Source: Ruegeria haliotis (lineage in GTDB: Bacteria > Pseudomonadota > Alphaproteobacteria > Rhodobacterales > Rhodobacteraceae). From it: DNA of 64,000 bases. This document shows positions 17,509-26,728 of the stretch, in pieces. The stretch lies in NCBI RefSeq assembly GCF_013377785.1, contig NZ_JABXWT010000001.1, positions 611,533-675,532 on the forward strand, written 5' to 3'. A program made the position numbers and the translations under genes. Positions within the stretch are counted from its first letter, which is position 1, and each line of letters opens with the position of its first letter. Below the pieces are notes generated by a model. That model saw nothing but the letters and a program-made list of their open reading frames with translations, did no database searches and was not told the origin of the DNA.

Positions 17509-17855
17509 TGCAACAACTCACCCCATTTCAACAATACTTAATCAAAAATGCAGCAGCGAGGCTGTCAGTACCAAGGGTCGTCCATAGCGGTTCAGTTCAA
17601 GCATAAGACTTTTTTGTCAGAAATTCGAATGGATTTGTCTGGATTTAGAAAGACCCGGGCTGGCAATTGCACTTATGTTTGCTGCGTTGTCGGGTTAGTA
17701 CCTTCATGGGGATGAGGTCAGAGCCTTTGAGCCGGTATCAAGCTGGTCCGAGGTTCCCCGACATACCCCCCCCGGAATTTCAATGCGCCCCCTCATGTCG
17801 CATTGTGACTTATCGATCCGGGTGACACTCTTTCACCAGTGTGCAGGTGGAAGGC
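17509..17855. other. Divergent intergenic region, AraC gene / DCC gene
   Basis: 347 bases with no supported gene. It contains a C8 tract at 17766-17773 and a short inverted repeat GGTGA-N7-TCACC around 17820-17837, just before the DCC gene. Either could take part in regulation. I see no RNA gene or repeat family. Confidence 0.4.
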
Positions 17856-18302
17856 ATGAGAAACATGCAGGATAGTTCGAATTCAGGTTTGTTCGACGGG
17901 CGGAATCTGATTGTTTTCGACGGCGAGTGTGTTCTGTGCTCGAATTTTTTTCAGTTCATGCTCAGACGGGACCGAACCCGGCAGTTTCAGTTTGCGACTG
18001 CGCAATCCCCTTTGGGGCAGGGACTATATCATGAGCTTGGGCTGCCAACACAGAATTTCCAGACCAATTTGGTCATTGTCGAGGGCAAGGTTTATCAGCG
18101 GTTGGATGCGTTTGCTGCGGCAATGCGTCGTTTGCCGGGGATGTGGCCTGTGTTGTCCCTTTGCCGGTTTCTGCCCGCTGTTCTGAAGGATCCCCTGTAT
18201 CGCGCCATTGCTCGCAACAGATACGCGATTTTCGGTCGGGCCGAGGTTTGCTTTACGCCGGATGCGTCTACGCAATCCCGCTTTGCGCCCCAAGGGTATT
18301 GA
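17856..18302 (+). CDS. DCC-family thiol-disulfide oxidoreductase (DUF393)
   Basis: A 148-residue protein of the DCC family, named for the motif seen here as FDGECVLCSNFF, a thioredoxin-like Cys-x-x-Cys pair. The rest is typical (LVIVEGKVYQRLDAFAAAMR, then a hydrophobic helix WPVLSLCRFLP). The family is predicted to be redox active; substrates are mostly unknown. The start may be the ATG at 17856 or the one at 17865. The latter is better spaced from the GGAAGG site. The DUF4166 gene begins 6 bases after its stop, so they form a two-gene operon. Confidence 0.9.
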   Translation: MRNMQDSSNSGLFDGRNLIVFDGECVLCSNFFQFMLRRDRTRQFQFATAQSPLGQGLYHELGLPTQNFQTNLVIVEGKVYQRLDAFAAAMRRLPGMWPVLSLCRFLPAVLKDPLYRAIARNRYAIFGRAEVCFTPDASTQSRFAPQGY

Positions 18303-18307
18303 AGGGG

Positions 18308-18853
18308 ATGCCGGACCCATTTCGACAAGCTCTGCCACCTCAGGCCAAGTTGCCGAGCGCGGTTCAGGCGTTGCATAGTACTGAAGGTTGCTACGCCGGG
18401 CGATGCCGGATCGAGCGGGGTAATGGACGCTTGGTTGCCGCAGCGCTGTACATGGGTGGGTTCCCTCCAAGCGGTCAAGACGTTCCGGTGCGTGTCAGAA
18501 TTGCCCGAGACGGGCAGCGCTGGTTCTGGGAACGCGACTTTGACGGGCATAAAACTCTGTCCTGTATGACCTATGATCCACATACTGGCAGTGTGCGCGA
18601 ACAATTCGGGATGATGAAAGTTTGGTTGCGACCTGTCTTGGCTCAAGACGGAATGAGGGTTGAGATCAGACGTTTGACTGTTTTTGGCATACCGCTTCCT
18701 GCTTTCCTTTTGCCTTGCTCTTCCACTGCCGAGTGGCAAGACGAACGTGGTCAATTCAGATTTGATGTTTCTGCCAGCGCGCCGGGGCTGGGGCACTTAA
18801 TCCGGTATCGGGGGTGGCTCACGCCTGTTCACGCCCAATCGGACAAGGCCTGA
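18308..18853 (+). CDS. DUF4166 domain-containing protein
   Basis: A 181-residue protein. I recognise the DUF4166 pattern: MPDPFRQALPPQAKLPSAVQ at the start, FPPSGQDVPVRVRIARDGQR, WFWERDFDGHKTLSC and GLGHLIRYRGWL near the end. The domain also occurs at the C terminus of some saccharopine-dehydrogenase-like proteins and beside DCC-family genes, as here. The biochemical role is unknown. The ATG at 18308 directly follows a GAAGGGG ribosome-binding sequence, so spacing is tight. Translation is probably coupled to the DCC gene 6 bases upstream. Confidence 0.87.
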   Translation: MPDPFRQALPPQAKLPSAVQALHSTEGCYAGRCRIERGNGRLVAAALYMGGFPPSGQDVPVRVRIARDGQRWFWERDFDGHKTLSCMTYDPHTGSVREQFGMMKVWLRPVLAQDGMRVEIRRLTVFGIPLPAFLLPCSSTAEWQDERGQFRFDVSASAPGLGHLIRYRGWLTPVHAQSDKA

Positions 18854-18931
18854 AATGATTGTGATCCCCTCTGTGCTGGGAGGGCGGACGAACTAAGGTA
18901 TTGTGCGTAATCAAAAAGGAAGATGTTAACG

Positions 18932-19336
18932 ATGAAACCGATTTTGACCTGCGCCACGCTCGCCGTTTTTGCATTGGGCATACCTGCGACCGCAGATGCG
19001 GCCCGCAATGGTTTCCGGAGCGAGCCGATAAACAGCACTGATTTCGAAGTCATCCCCAGAACTCAACAGTTCACTGACGGATACTGGTGCGCTGCATCAG
19101 ATTTTGCCCGTCGCAAACTGGGCGCTGACTGGAAGCAACGTATTTATGTTCTGCGCGGCTACGGGCCCAGCGTGACGACCGGACGCAGAACTGCGGTTCA
19201 GTTCTCGCTCAAGCAGCCTGCCGGAGGTCCCCCTCCGCAAACGGGCATTGTCACATCCAGCTTTGTTCCGGGGTCCAGCTTGACCGTATCTGCCGCGAAC
19301 GGCAGATGTAACGTACGACCATTCCGTGATAACTGA
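18932..19336 (+). CDS. Secreted protein of unknown function
   Basis: A 134-residue protein with a Sec signal peptide (MKPILTCATLAVFALGIPATADAA, cleavage near residue 24). The mature domain includes FTDGYWCAASDFARRKLGAD and a C-terminal Cys (GRCNVRPF), so one disulfide is possible. I chose the ATG at 18932 over the one at 18923 because AAGGA sits about 10 bases before it. I know small roseobacter periplasmic proteins that look like this, but no function. It is a lone gene between the DCC/DUF4166 pair and yjbQ. Confidence 0.85.
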   Translation: MKPILTCATLAVFALGIPATADAARNGFRSEPINSTDFEVIPRTQQFTDGYWCAASDFARRKLGADWKQRIYVLRGYGPSVTTGRRTAVQFSLKQPAGGPPPQTGIVTSSFVPGSSLTVSAANGRCNVRPFRDN

Positions 19337-19357
19337 CAGGCCGACAAGGCGGGGTTG

Positions 19358-19771
19358 ATGCAGGGCGAATTTACGATCCAGACACATGGGCCGGGGCTGT
19401 ACGAGTTTACCTCTGAAATACGCCGATGGCTGGATCCGATGGCGACGAATGGTGTGTTGACCCTGTTCGTTCGCCACACGTCGTGTTCCTTGTTGATCCA
19501 GGAAAACGCCGACCCAGAGGTTCAAACTGACCTGCATGCGTTTTTTGAAAGGCTCGTTCCACCTTCGGATCATCCGTCGATGGCGTATTTGCGGCACACA
19601 TATGAAGGGCCTGATGACATGCCGGCGCATATCAAGGCGGCTCTTATGCCAGTATCCTTGTCGATCCCTGTGGTGCAAGGACGTCCTGTGCTTGGCACGT
19701 GGCAGGGCATCTACCTGTTCGAACACCGTACTGCGCCGCATGCGCGGTCGGTTGCGGCCCACTTTGGTTGA
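19358..19771 (+). CDS. yjbQ: YjbQ family protein (UPF0047)
   Basis: A 137-residue protein of the YjbQ/UPF0047 family. The signature is visible: FVRHTSCSLLIQENADPEV, the metal-binding His stretch DHPSMAYLRHTYEGPDDMPA, and HIKAALMPVSLSIPV followed by GTWQGIYLFEHR. Some members have weak thiamine-phosphate synthase activity and complement thiE mutants, but the physiological role is unsettled. A GGCGGGG site precedes the ATG at 19358. It is probably monocistronic and ends 120 bases before nrdR. Confidence 0.93.
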   Translation: MQGEFTIQTHGPGLYEFTSEIRRWLDPMATNGVLTLFVRHTSCSLLIQENADPEVQTDLHAFFERLVPPSDHPSMAYLRHTYEGPDDMPAHIKAALMPVSLSIPVVQGRPVLGTWQGIYLFEHRTAPHARSVAAHFG

Positions 19772-19891
19772 CCCTTTATTTAGCGGTGCAAAATTCCGAC
19801 TACCCAAATCCTAGCGGCTGCCCTATAGTTGTGGATAAGTAAGCCCCAGTGCTTACAAAAAGAGGCCGAACAAAGGACGAGGAGACGGCGG

Positions 19892-20362
19892 ATGCGCTGC
19901 CCGTTTTGCGGAAATATCGATACTCAGGTCAAGGATTCCCGTCCGGCAGAGGATCACGCCGCGATCCGCAGGCGGAGGTTCTGTCCTGCCTGTGGGGGTC
20001 GGTTCACAACGTATGAACGCGTGCAACTGCGCGATCTGGTTGTGATTAAAACCAACGGCAAACGCGAAGATTTCGACCGGGACAAGCTGGAACGCTCGAT
20101 CCGCATTTCGATGCAAAAGCGCCCCATTGATCCGGAACGGATTGATCAGATGATTTCGGGCATTGTGCGCCGATTGGAGAGCATGGGCGATACAGATATT
20201 CCGTCCAGCAAGATCGGTGAAATCGTCATGGAAGCTCTGGCGCGGATCGATACCGTCGCCTATGTTCGCTTTGCGAGTGTGTACAAGAATTTCCAGGCGG
20301 CCGATGACTTCGAGGAGTTTGTCCACGAACTGCGCCCGCCGCAGCCTTCGACGGACGAGTGA
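19892..20362 (+). CDS. nrdR: Transcriptional repressor NrdR
   Basis: A 156-residue repressor of ribonucleotide reductase genes. The N-terminal zinc ribbon [18 protein letters not shown] with the second pair CPACGGRF is complete. The ATP-cone domain follows ([20 protein letters not shown] to about 140), with which it senses (d)ATP. The ATG at 19892 follows GGAG. Its last bases (GTGA) overlap the start of ribD, which indicates coupling. This nrdR-ribD order is common in alphaproteobacteria. Confidence 0.98.
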   Translation: MRCPFCGNIDTQVKDSRPAEDHAAIRRRRFCPACGGRFTTYERVQLRDLVVIKTNGKREDFDRDKLERSIRISMQKRPIDPERIDQMISGIVRRLESMGDTDIPSSKIGEIVMEALARIDTVAYVRFASVYKNFQAADDFEEFVHELRPPQPSTDE

Positions 20363-21459
20363 GCGACACAGATAAGCGATATATGGCGCTGGCCTTGTCA
20401 TTGGGTCAGCGCGGACAAGGGACATGCTGGCCCAACCCGTCAGTGGGTTGTGTCCTTGTGCGCAACGGTCGGATCGTAGGCCGAGGCTGGACACAGCCCG
20501 GCGGTCGCCCACATGCTGAAACCGAAGCATTGACACAGGCCGGAAGCGCGGCGCACGGAGCCACCGCCTATGTTTCCCTCGAACCCTGCGCGCATCACGG
20601 CAAGACACCTCCTTGTGCCGAAGCTCTGATTGCGGCTGGCGTATCGCGTGTTGTCGCGGCCATCGAAGACAGCGATCCGCGCGTGGCAGGGCAGGGCTTT
20701 GCAATGCTGCGCGACGCGGGGATCGAAGTGATGACTGGCGTTCTGACTGATCAAGCCGAGCGAGAGCTTGCTGGATTTTTTCTGAAAACCGAACAGGGCC
20801 GTCCTTTTGTAACCCTGAAACTGGCCAGCAGCTTTGATGGTCGGATTGCAACCGCTACAGGCCATAGTCAGTGGATTACGGGCCCAAGGGCACGGCGCGC
20901 CGTTCATGCAATGCGCGCCCGCCATGACGCGGTTATGGTTGGCGCTGGCACCGCGCGGGCTGATGATCCATCTTTGACCGTGCGGGATCTGGGTATCGAG
21001 CATCAACCCGTGCGGGTTGTGGTGTCTCGGCACATGGATTTGCCGCTGATGGGGCAATTGGCGCGCACTGCGTCTGAAACCCCGGTCTGGTTATGCCATG
21101 GGCCACACCCGGATGTAGAACGAGCGCGCGCCTGGGAAGGCTTGGGCGCGCGGTTGATCCCTTGCGCCTTGCAGGAACATCACATTGATGCAGCCGATCT
21201 GTTGCAACAATTAGGCCATGCCGGTCTGACGCGTGTGTTCTGTGAGGGAGGAGCCGCCCTTGCAGCCTCATTGCTGGCCGAAGATCTGGTGGATGAGCTT
21301 GTCGGCTTCACGGCGGGGCTGACCATTGGGGCCGAAGGTCTTTCGGCAGTTGGCACGTTGGGGCTTGAGAGTCTGGATTTCGCCCCCCGTTTCGATCTGA
21401 TCGGAACACGCGCCGTAGGAGACGATATTCTGCATCGCTGGGGGCGTTCGACGCGCTAG
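20359..21459 (+). CDS. ribD: Bifunctional pyrimidine deaminase/reductase RibD
   Basis: A 366-residue enzyme for two consecutive steps of riboflavin synthesis. The N-terminal deaminase carries the zinc motif HAETEAL and [17 protein letters not shown]. The C-terminal reductase contains [20 protein letters not shown] and [14 protein letters not shown]. It begins with a GTG that overlaps the nrdR stop; a later ATG (residue 9, [11 protein letters not shown]) is possible. The next riboflavin gene, ribE, is 4.7 kb away beyond an oppositely oriented capsule operon. Confidence 0.97.
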   Translation: MSDTDKRYMALALSLGQRGQGTCWPNPSVGCVLVRNGRIVGRGWTQPGGRPHAETEALTQAGSAAHGATAYVSLEPCAHHGKTPPCAEALIAAGVSRVVAAIEDSDPRVAGQGFAMLRDAGIEVMTGVLTDQAERELAGFFLKTEQGRPFVTLKLASSFDGRIATATGHSQWITGPRARRAVHAMRARHDAVMVGAGTARADDPSLTVRDLGIEHQPVRVVVSRHMDLPLMGQLARTASETPVWLCHGPHPDVERARAWEGLGARLIPCALQEHHIDAADLLQQLGHAGLTRVFCEGGAALAASLLAEDLVDELVGFTAGLTIGAEGLSAVGTLGLESLDFAPRFDLIGTRAVGDDILHRWGRSTR

Positions 21460-21468
21460 ACGAAAGCT

Positions 21469-23469
21469 TTAGCGCCAAACATGCGCATGAGTCGCCAAAG
21501 CACCCTGCAGTTTTGACAAGATGCGGTTCAGCGGGCCTGAGCGGGTCGTAAATCCGCGCGCCAGGCGCTCTGCGGCGACTTCGACGGGGCAGGGGGATCC
21601 GGTTACTGGATCCATATAGCGCGGGTAATCGATCAGGGTTGCATGGGCTAACCCCATCAGCGATGGTCGCGCCCCTCGGCGTGCGGGAACTGTGCCCAGA
21701 TCAGTGGTCAGCCCCCAGCCTGCATAAAATGGCGCGCCTAAGGTTGTTACTTTGACCCCACGCAACAGGGCTTCGAACCCCAACAGAGAGGTCATGGTCC
21801 AAACCTCATCAACCTGAGCCAATAAGGCGGCGGGGTCTGTGTCTTTGGCGATCACATCTGCCAGTTTTCCGACCTTAACCTTGCCTTCGCGTAAGTTGCC
21901 TTCGACGTCAGGATGGGGTTTGTAGATTAAAACGGCACTGGGATTTGCTTTCCGGACCGCGCGCAGCAGGTCAAGATTTGTGCGAATGTCGCTGGTTCCC
22001 AGCAGGATCGAGGCGTCATCCTCAACCTGTCCTGGCACCAAAATTCGATGCCCCTCGGGTAGGGAAGGCGATTTACCCCCGGTATTGTATTTGCTCAGAC
22101 CGTCGGACAATAGCCGGGCCACCAGACGTTCCGCACGTCGTTCCTGATCGGCGCGCAAGCTTTCACGCGCGCTGATCCACTCTTCCAACCGACTGGGCCG
22201 CGTTGGGTCATAGTAAATACCCAAGTCATCCGTCACCAGCGACAAAGGGGGGACAAGGTTAGCGCCCAATCCGCGTGAGCGCAGAAAGCCATCCTCGACC
22301 CGGACAGCACCTACGGCATCTCTTGCTTGATTAGCCCATACCATATGCGGCCGGTCAGGCGTCGGGGGCATAGCGGGTTTGAACTGAACTTTTTGATGCT
22401 GACCAAACATCTGCTGTAGATGCTTGCGCTTCCAAAGTCGCATGCCCGACGCAGTCCAGCCTTTTCGATCCTGTCGCCACGCACGGGTTTGAGCCTCGAG
22501 CGTGTCGATAACCGTTTCCAGTTCGCACAGCTGATCCCTGTAGGGATCGTACCATGTTGGATAAAGCAGCATTGCCGCTGCAAACAACTGGGCGCGGGTC
22601 AGATTGCGCTGTCGGCGCGGAATGGGATTTTCGTCTCGCGTCAATCCCCACCCGGCGTAAAAGGGTTGTCCGAAGACGCGCGGTTTGTGTCCGGCGAGAA
22701 TAGCCTCGAACCCCAATTGCGATGACAGGGTATAAACGCCGACTGCCCCCTCAAGCAGAGGCCAGGGACTGATCGGATCGCGCAGGATCGACACGCGGTC
22801 TGTCAGGTCCTGATCCGTGAAATGCCCGCTTCGATGACCGGCGAGTGTTTCCGGGTGTGCTTTGATCACAACGCGCATGCCTGGATTTTCTTCCTGCGCG
22901 ATGACCAGCATTTCGCGGAACCGGGCGGTGTCCCCCTCGCTTGCTGTGACAGCGGCGTCACCTTGCGTTTGATCGACGACAAGAACATAGCCGGGGTCTG
23001 GTGGCGAAATCTCCAGGTCAAAGGCCGAATACTTGCTTAGGTTTAGCTCTTTCAGGCGCTCAATAGAACCGCGCGCCCGGTCCAGAAGCGTGGTGTCATC
23101 CAGTGGATGCGTGGTGATGAGGGTTTCAAGGTCCGATGGTGCAGCTGGGTCGAAATGCAAGCCGGATCGGTCCAGCAACAGACCGAGAGGGGCCTCACCG
23201 CTGCGACCCGGGTGCAGAGATCTGAGAAAGGCGTCCTCGACCCGTAAGACTTCCGTTTGGCGCTTGTGGGCAATGCGCAGGCCACGATGGGCGGTCGGGC
23301 TGTTGCCCCACACACCTACAAAGTCTTCTGACTGAGGCAGACCCAGCCGAATATCAAACCCGGCCAGGGACAGAATGCGCCGAATGCGTTTGTTTGCCAG
23401 AAATCCGCCGTTATAGACGAACAGCCGGGTGCGCTCAGCCCCGGCTGCGGTGTCCTGAACCGGCACCAT
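21469..23469 (-). CDS. kpsC: Capsule polysaccharide Kdo transferase KpsC
   Basis: A 666-residue protein with two homologous halves, as in KpsC, which builds the poly-Kdo linker on lysophosphatidylglycerol for group 2 capsule export. The N-terminal half (about 15-330) has VLRVEDAFLRSLHPG, KAHPETLAGHRSG, and QLGFEAILAGHKPRVFGQPF followed by YAGWGLT. The C-terminal half (about 345-640) repeats these: VRVEDGFLRSRGLG, KPHPDVEGNLREGK, and LLGFEALLRGVKVTTLGAPF followed by YAGWGLTTD. It is last in the kpsS-export-kpsC operon, 3 bases after the export gene, and it converges with ribD. The repeat of two KpsC halves is the family norm, not a fusion. Confidence 0.95.
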   Translation of the reverse strand: MVPVQDTAAGAERTRLFVYNGGFLANKRIRRILSLAGFDIRLGLPQSEDFVGVWGNSPTAHRGLRIAHKRQTEVLRVEDAFLRSLHPGRSGEAPLGLLLDRSGLHFDPAAPSDLETLITTHPLDDTTLLDRARGSIERLKELNLSKYSAFDLEISPPDPGYVLVVDQTQGDAAVTASEGDTARFREMLVIAQEENPGMRVVIKAHPETLAGHRSGHFTDQDLTDRVSILRDPISPWPLLEGAVGVYTLSSQLGFEAILAGHKPRVFGQPFYAGWGLTRDENPIPRRQRNLTRAQLFAAAMLLYPTWYDPYRDQLCELETVIDTLEAQTRAWRQDRKGWTASGMRLWKRKHLQQMFGQHQKVQFKPAMPPTPDRPHMVWANQARDAVGAVRVEDGFLRSRGLGANLVPPLSLVTDDLGIYYDPTRPSRLEEWISARESLRADQERRAERLVARLLSDGLSKYNTGGKSPSLPEGHRILVPGQVEDDASILLGTSDIRTNLDLLRAVRKANPSAVLIYKPHPDVEGNLREGKVKVGKLADVIAKDTDPAALLAQVDEVWTMTSLLGFEALLRGVKVTTLGAPFYAGWGLTTDLGTVPARRGARPSLMGLAHATLIDYPRYMDPVTGSPCPVEVAAERLARGFTTRSGPLNRILSKLQGALATHAHVWR

Positions 23470-23472
23470 GCA

Positions 23473-24606
23473 TCAGTTACCGGTCAGGGTGGCAACGTTA
23501 GCAATTGGGGTCAAACCACCGGCGATAAGCGAGATCGATTTGCTCCACTGTGCATAGGGCGCTTCGGTCACGTAGATCGTGTCATCGTCGCGGATGACAA
23601 AATCACGCGCGATGAACAGGCCGTTGGGCGCGGTCAGGTTCAGCAGATAGATCATGCGCTGCTCTCCCTGCAAGTCGGCTCGGCCCATGACATTGCGGGC
23701 TACGTCCTGTCGTTCTTCGCGCAGGATAAAGATCCCGGTAGGGTCCGAGGACAGAGTCAGCAAGCCGCCAACCTGTGCCAGCGCTTCCAGCGCTGACAGA
23801 TCCTGACTGTCAAAGGCAACACGTGATTGGCCGCCAGTTGCGCCAAGCGCGATATAGGACCGGCTGTCTTCTTCCACCAGAATGCGGTCACCGCCACGCA
23901 GGGCCACATCCAGTTTGGGGTTGCGGAACAAATCCTCGTACCAAACAGTGCCTTTTTGGTCGCCGCGGATCAGAGTTACCAGCGCGATATCCGAGGCAAC
24001 GGAAACGCCACCCGCCTGAGAAAGCATACCCAGCAACGAACGGGTGGGTCGTTCGATCGGATACACACCGGGCGTCAAAACAGTGCCGGTCAGTGAAACA
24101 GTCGATCCGTCCCCTGCCACCCGACGCACTTCAACCTGAGGGTCCGGTGTCTGGTCCTGCAGCTTGTTCGTAATGAGCACACGCAATTGCTCCGGCGTGT
24201 TTCCTGCGGCCCGCATTCGACCGGCGTAAGGCACAAAGATGAACCCTTCACTATCGACCTGAACTTCATTCAATGCGGTCGCCAACCCTGTTTCACCGGA
24301 CAGAAGGCCATCATCAACGTTTTCCCAGATCGTCAGACCGAGGACATCACCGGGGCGAACAGTATCTGCCGTCAGGTTCTGCGCGCTGCGAAAGGAAGAG
24401 GAAAACCCGAATTGTGGAACGGCAGAGGTCGCTTTGGTCACGCGGTCATCGACCTCGACCACAAAGGCATTACCGCCGTTTTCAACCGAACCAGAGAGAA
24501 TTTCGGTTTTGTTCGGGCCGGATTTTGGGAGTTGGCACGCGGCCAGCAGGCCTATTGCGGCCACAAGGGAAACCCCCCGTATCCAACGGATTGGAAAGCA
24601 CTTCAC
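23473..24606 (-). CDS. Polysaccharide export lipoprotein (Wza/KpsD type)
   Basis: A 377-residue outer-membrane polysaccharide export protein. The signal ends in lipobox LLAAC with Cys24. The Poly_export region begins around residue 79 (TADTVRPGDVLGLTIWEN), and SLBB-like segments follow (VSLTGTVLTPGVYPIERPTR; then YIALGATGGQSRVAFDSQDL). The C terminus ends in a probable membrane-spanning helix region (SISLIAGGLTPIANVATL). Neighbours kpsS and kpsC show that it exports a capsule, probably through a KpsD-like channel. KpsM/T/E are not in this window. Confidence 0.94.
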   Translation of the reverse strand: MKCFPIRWIRGVSLVAAIGLLAACQLPKSGPNKTEILSGSVENGGNAFVVEVDDRVTKATSAVPQFGFSSSFRSAQNLTADTVRPGDVLGLTIWENVDDGLLSGETGLATALNEVQVDSEGFIFVPYAGRMRAAGNTPEQLRVLITNKLQDQTPDPQVEVRRVAGDGSTVSLTGTVLTPGVYPIERPTRSLLGMLSQAGGVSVASDIALVTLIRGDQKGTVWYEDLFRNPKLDVALRGGDRILVEEDSRSYIALGATGGQSRVAFDSQDLSALEALAQVGGLLTLSSDPTGIFILREERQDVARNVMGRADLQGEQRMIYLLNLTAPNGLFIARDFVIRDDDTIYVTEAPYAQWSKSISLIAGGLTPIANVATLTGN

Positions 24607-24685
24607 TGCCGAATATCCTCAATCGTCTTTGTTTTGGGAAGGCTACCCGTTTGAAACCTCAACTTCCAGCGCCGGATAGCCCGGG

Positions 24686-25984
24686 TCACTCAACGATTTT
24701 CAACTGTGGCGTCAGTGCCTCGTTGCCCTTCAGGACAGCCTGATAGGGGTCGTTGGCCCTCAGAATCATGTCTGTGGCACGTCGCAGCAATTGTCGCCGG
24801 CCTCGGCGGGAATAGAACCCACCAGGCACTTGGCTGGTTTCCAGAAGAAATCGGCGATAACAGCGGTAGGCGTTCCTGTTGGGAGTGTTTGGATTTGCGA
24901 AAAACGCATCAATGGGTTGTTGAGAGACGAATTCGGGTTTGTCATAAACTGACCGACCAAAAATACGTAACGGGATGCCGCGCCACAGAACTTGCTGACC
25001 CGCTGTCGAATTGACCGTCACAGCCGAGTTTGCATCGTTCAGCAGTTTCGCCAATTTGCCGCCGGGCACATAATGCACCCGGTCTGCGATACCATGATCC
25101 CGTGACATGTCCCGGACACGGCGGCGCAGAGGCTCGCGATGGTTTTCCAGCGGGTGTTCCTTGATAACCAGTCGATGATGTGTCGGAGCACCTTTTGCGA
25201 AACCCGCGATAACCTGTTCCAGAAATTCGCTCATGCATGCATAGTCGGAATGCGATTGCACCGAACTGTCATGGCCTAGCTGCAACAGGACGAGGTGATA
25301 CGGGAATGCACCGAAGCGGACCCGGGCTGTTGCCCAACCGCGTTGCAGGCGATGAAACGGCATCAGGGCCAGTCGCTTGAAATACAATCTGAATTCTCGC
25401 GATACCGACAATTCTCGATGTGGTTTGAAATTGCGGTAACGACCGTTTGAGAACAGGACAAACCAGTGGTAGAGCGCGCCGTAGAAAATATGTTGTCGCA
25501 TATCCCCCCAATGAGACGGCGGTGGAGGCGTCTGTGTATCCGATTGAACCAGCGCCTGCTGCATCTGCTCAACGTCCAGAGACATCAACCGAGAGTTGCC
25601 GTTTGATCCACCCCGTTCGTAGGTCACCCACCAAGGGCGCAAGTATCCTTCTTCGAACACGTGCACCGTCACGCCCCGGGATCTGGCAATCTCAACGGCT
25701 CGGGCATGGATCGGGCGGGTGTCCCCATAAAGCACAATATCAGTAACACCCTTGCCTACGATCAAATCAATCAGGGTGTCTGGCCATAGGTCAAGCGTAT
25801 CGCGATAGGGAATGTAGCTGGTCCGATCGAACCAGAACGCCTGATCGCCCGCATTGAAACCCACGCGCCAGATTTGTGCTCCGGAGGCGCGCAACATACG
25901 GCCCAACGCACTGAAGAACGGCCCATGCGGCCCCTGCAAAAACAGGAATACACGGTCTTTGTTGCCTGAGAGCGCCTGGGTCAT
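24686..25984 (-). CDS. kpsS: Capsule polysaccharide Kdo transferase KpsS
   Basis: A 432-residue protein of the KpsS family, which adds the first Kdo to the phosphatidylglycerol anchor of ABC-exported capsules. Supporting stretches: RVFLFLQGPHGPFFSALGRM near the start, IVLYGDTRPIHARAVEIAR, VHVFEEGYLRPWWVTYERGG, and VNSTAGQQVLWRGIPLRIFG near residue 335. The ATG at 25984 begins the conserved MTQALSGNKDRVFLF. The frame is open further to a TTG at 26044. It is the first gene of the capsule operon, followed by the export lipoprotein gene after 79 bases. Confidence 0.94.
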   Translation of the reverse strand: MTQALSGNKDRVFLFLQGPHGPFFSALGRMLRASGAQIWRVGFNAGDQAFWFDRTSYIPYRDTLDLWPDTLIDLIVGKGVTDIVLYGDTRPIHARAVEIARSRGVTVHVFEEGYLRPWWVTYERGGSNGNSRLMSLDVEQMQQALVQSDTQTPPPPSHWGDMRQHIFYGALYHWFVLFSNGRYRNFKPHRELSVSREFRLYFKRLALMPFHRLQRGWATARVRFGAFPYHLVLLQLGHDSSVQSHSDYACMSEFLEQVIAGFAKGAPTHHRLVIKEHPLENHREPLRRRVRDMSRDHGIADRVHYVPGGKLAKLLNDANSAVTVNSTAGQQVLWRGIPLRIFGRSVYDKPEFVSQQPIDAFFANPNTPNRNAYRCYRRFLLETSQVPGGFYSRRGRRQLLRRATDMILRANDPYQAVLKGNEALTPQLKIVE

Positions 25985-26125
25985 CTGTGCTGCTTTATTC
26001 GTATTTATTGTCAAAACTATGCCCGTTCGGGTCATTCCCGGCAAGGTGGGGCTTGCCGGGGCGGGCTCTTGGGCTTACCTCCGCTTAGGTATTCAGGTGC
26101 AGATTAGGAACTGAGGGTTAACGGA

Positions 26126-26728
26126 ATGTTTACAGGGATCGTCACCGACGTGGGCACAGTCACCGAGCTGGATCAGCAGGGTGATCTGCGGGCACGAATC
26201 AAGACGGCATATGAAACGGCATCCATCGATATCGGCGCCTCAATCGCCAGCGATGGCGTATGTCTGACCGTGATTGCGCTTGGCGACGACTGGTACGACG
26301 TGCAGATCAGTGCCGAGACCGTCTCGAAAACCAACCTGGACCGTTGGCAGGTGGGGAAACGCGTTAATCTGGAACGTGCGCTTAAAGTCGGGGATGAACT
26401 GGGCGGTCACATTGTTTCAGGTCATGTGGATGGCGTCGCCGAGGTGGTGGCCTTGGAAGATGAAGGCGACAGTACCCGCGTCACTTTGCGTGCGCCGAAA
26501 GACTTGGCCCGGTTTATCGCGCCGAAGGGTTCGGTTGCACTGAATGGAACCTCGTTGACAGTGAATGATGTGGATGGCTGTGACTTTGGCATCAATTTCA
26601 TTCCGCACACCAAGGAGGTTACAACCTGGGGCGACGTGGCGTTGGGCGATCGCATTAACCTTGAGATCGATACACTGGCCCGCTACGTGGCGCGGCTTGC
26701 CGATTCAGCGGCATTTGAGGCCGAGTAA
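26126..26728 (+). CDS. ribE: Riboflavin synthase subunit alpha
   Basis: A 200-residue enzyme that dismutates two 6,7-dimethyl-8-ribityllumazine molecules to riboflavin. It has the two homologous barrels: MFTGIVTDVG and SDGVCLTVIALGDDWYDVQI in the first, and GHIVSGHVDGVAEV and LNGTSLTVNDVDGCDFGIN in the second. The gene lies 4.7 kb downstream of ribD and 1.5 kb upstream of ribB. Its 3' end overlaps the convergent PAP2-type gene by 46 bases. There is no recognisable FMN riboswitch in the 81 bases before it. Confidence 0.98.
   Translation: MFTGIVTDVGTVTELDQQGDLRARIKTAYETASIDIGASIASDGVCLTVIALGDDWYDVQISAETVSKTNLDRWQVGKRVNLERALKVGDELGGHIVSGHVDGVAEVVALEDEGDSTRVTLRAPKDLARFIAPKGSVALNGTSLTVNDVDGCDFGINFIPHTKEVTTWGDVALGDRINLEIDTLARYVARLADSAAFEAE

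Noticed and set aside
18308..18853. Start of the DUF4166 gene at 18143
   Set aside because: That start would lie deep inside the DCC gene; the ATG at 18308 follows the DCC stop by a few bases and has a GGGG ribosome-binding sequence.
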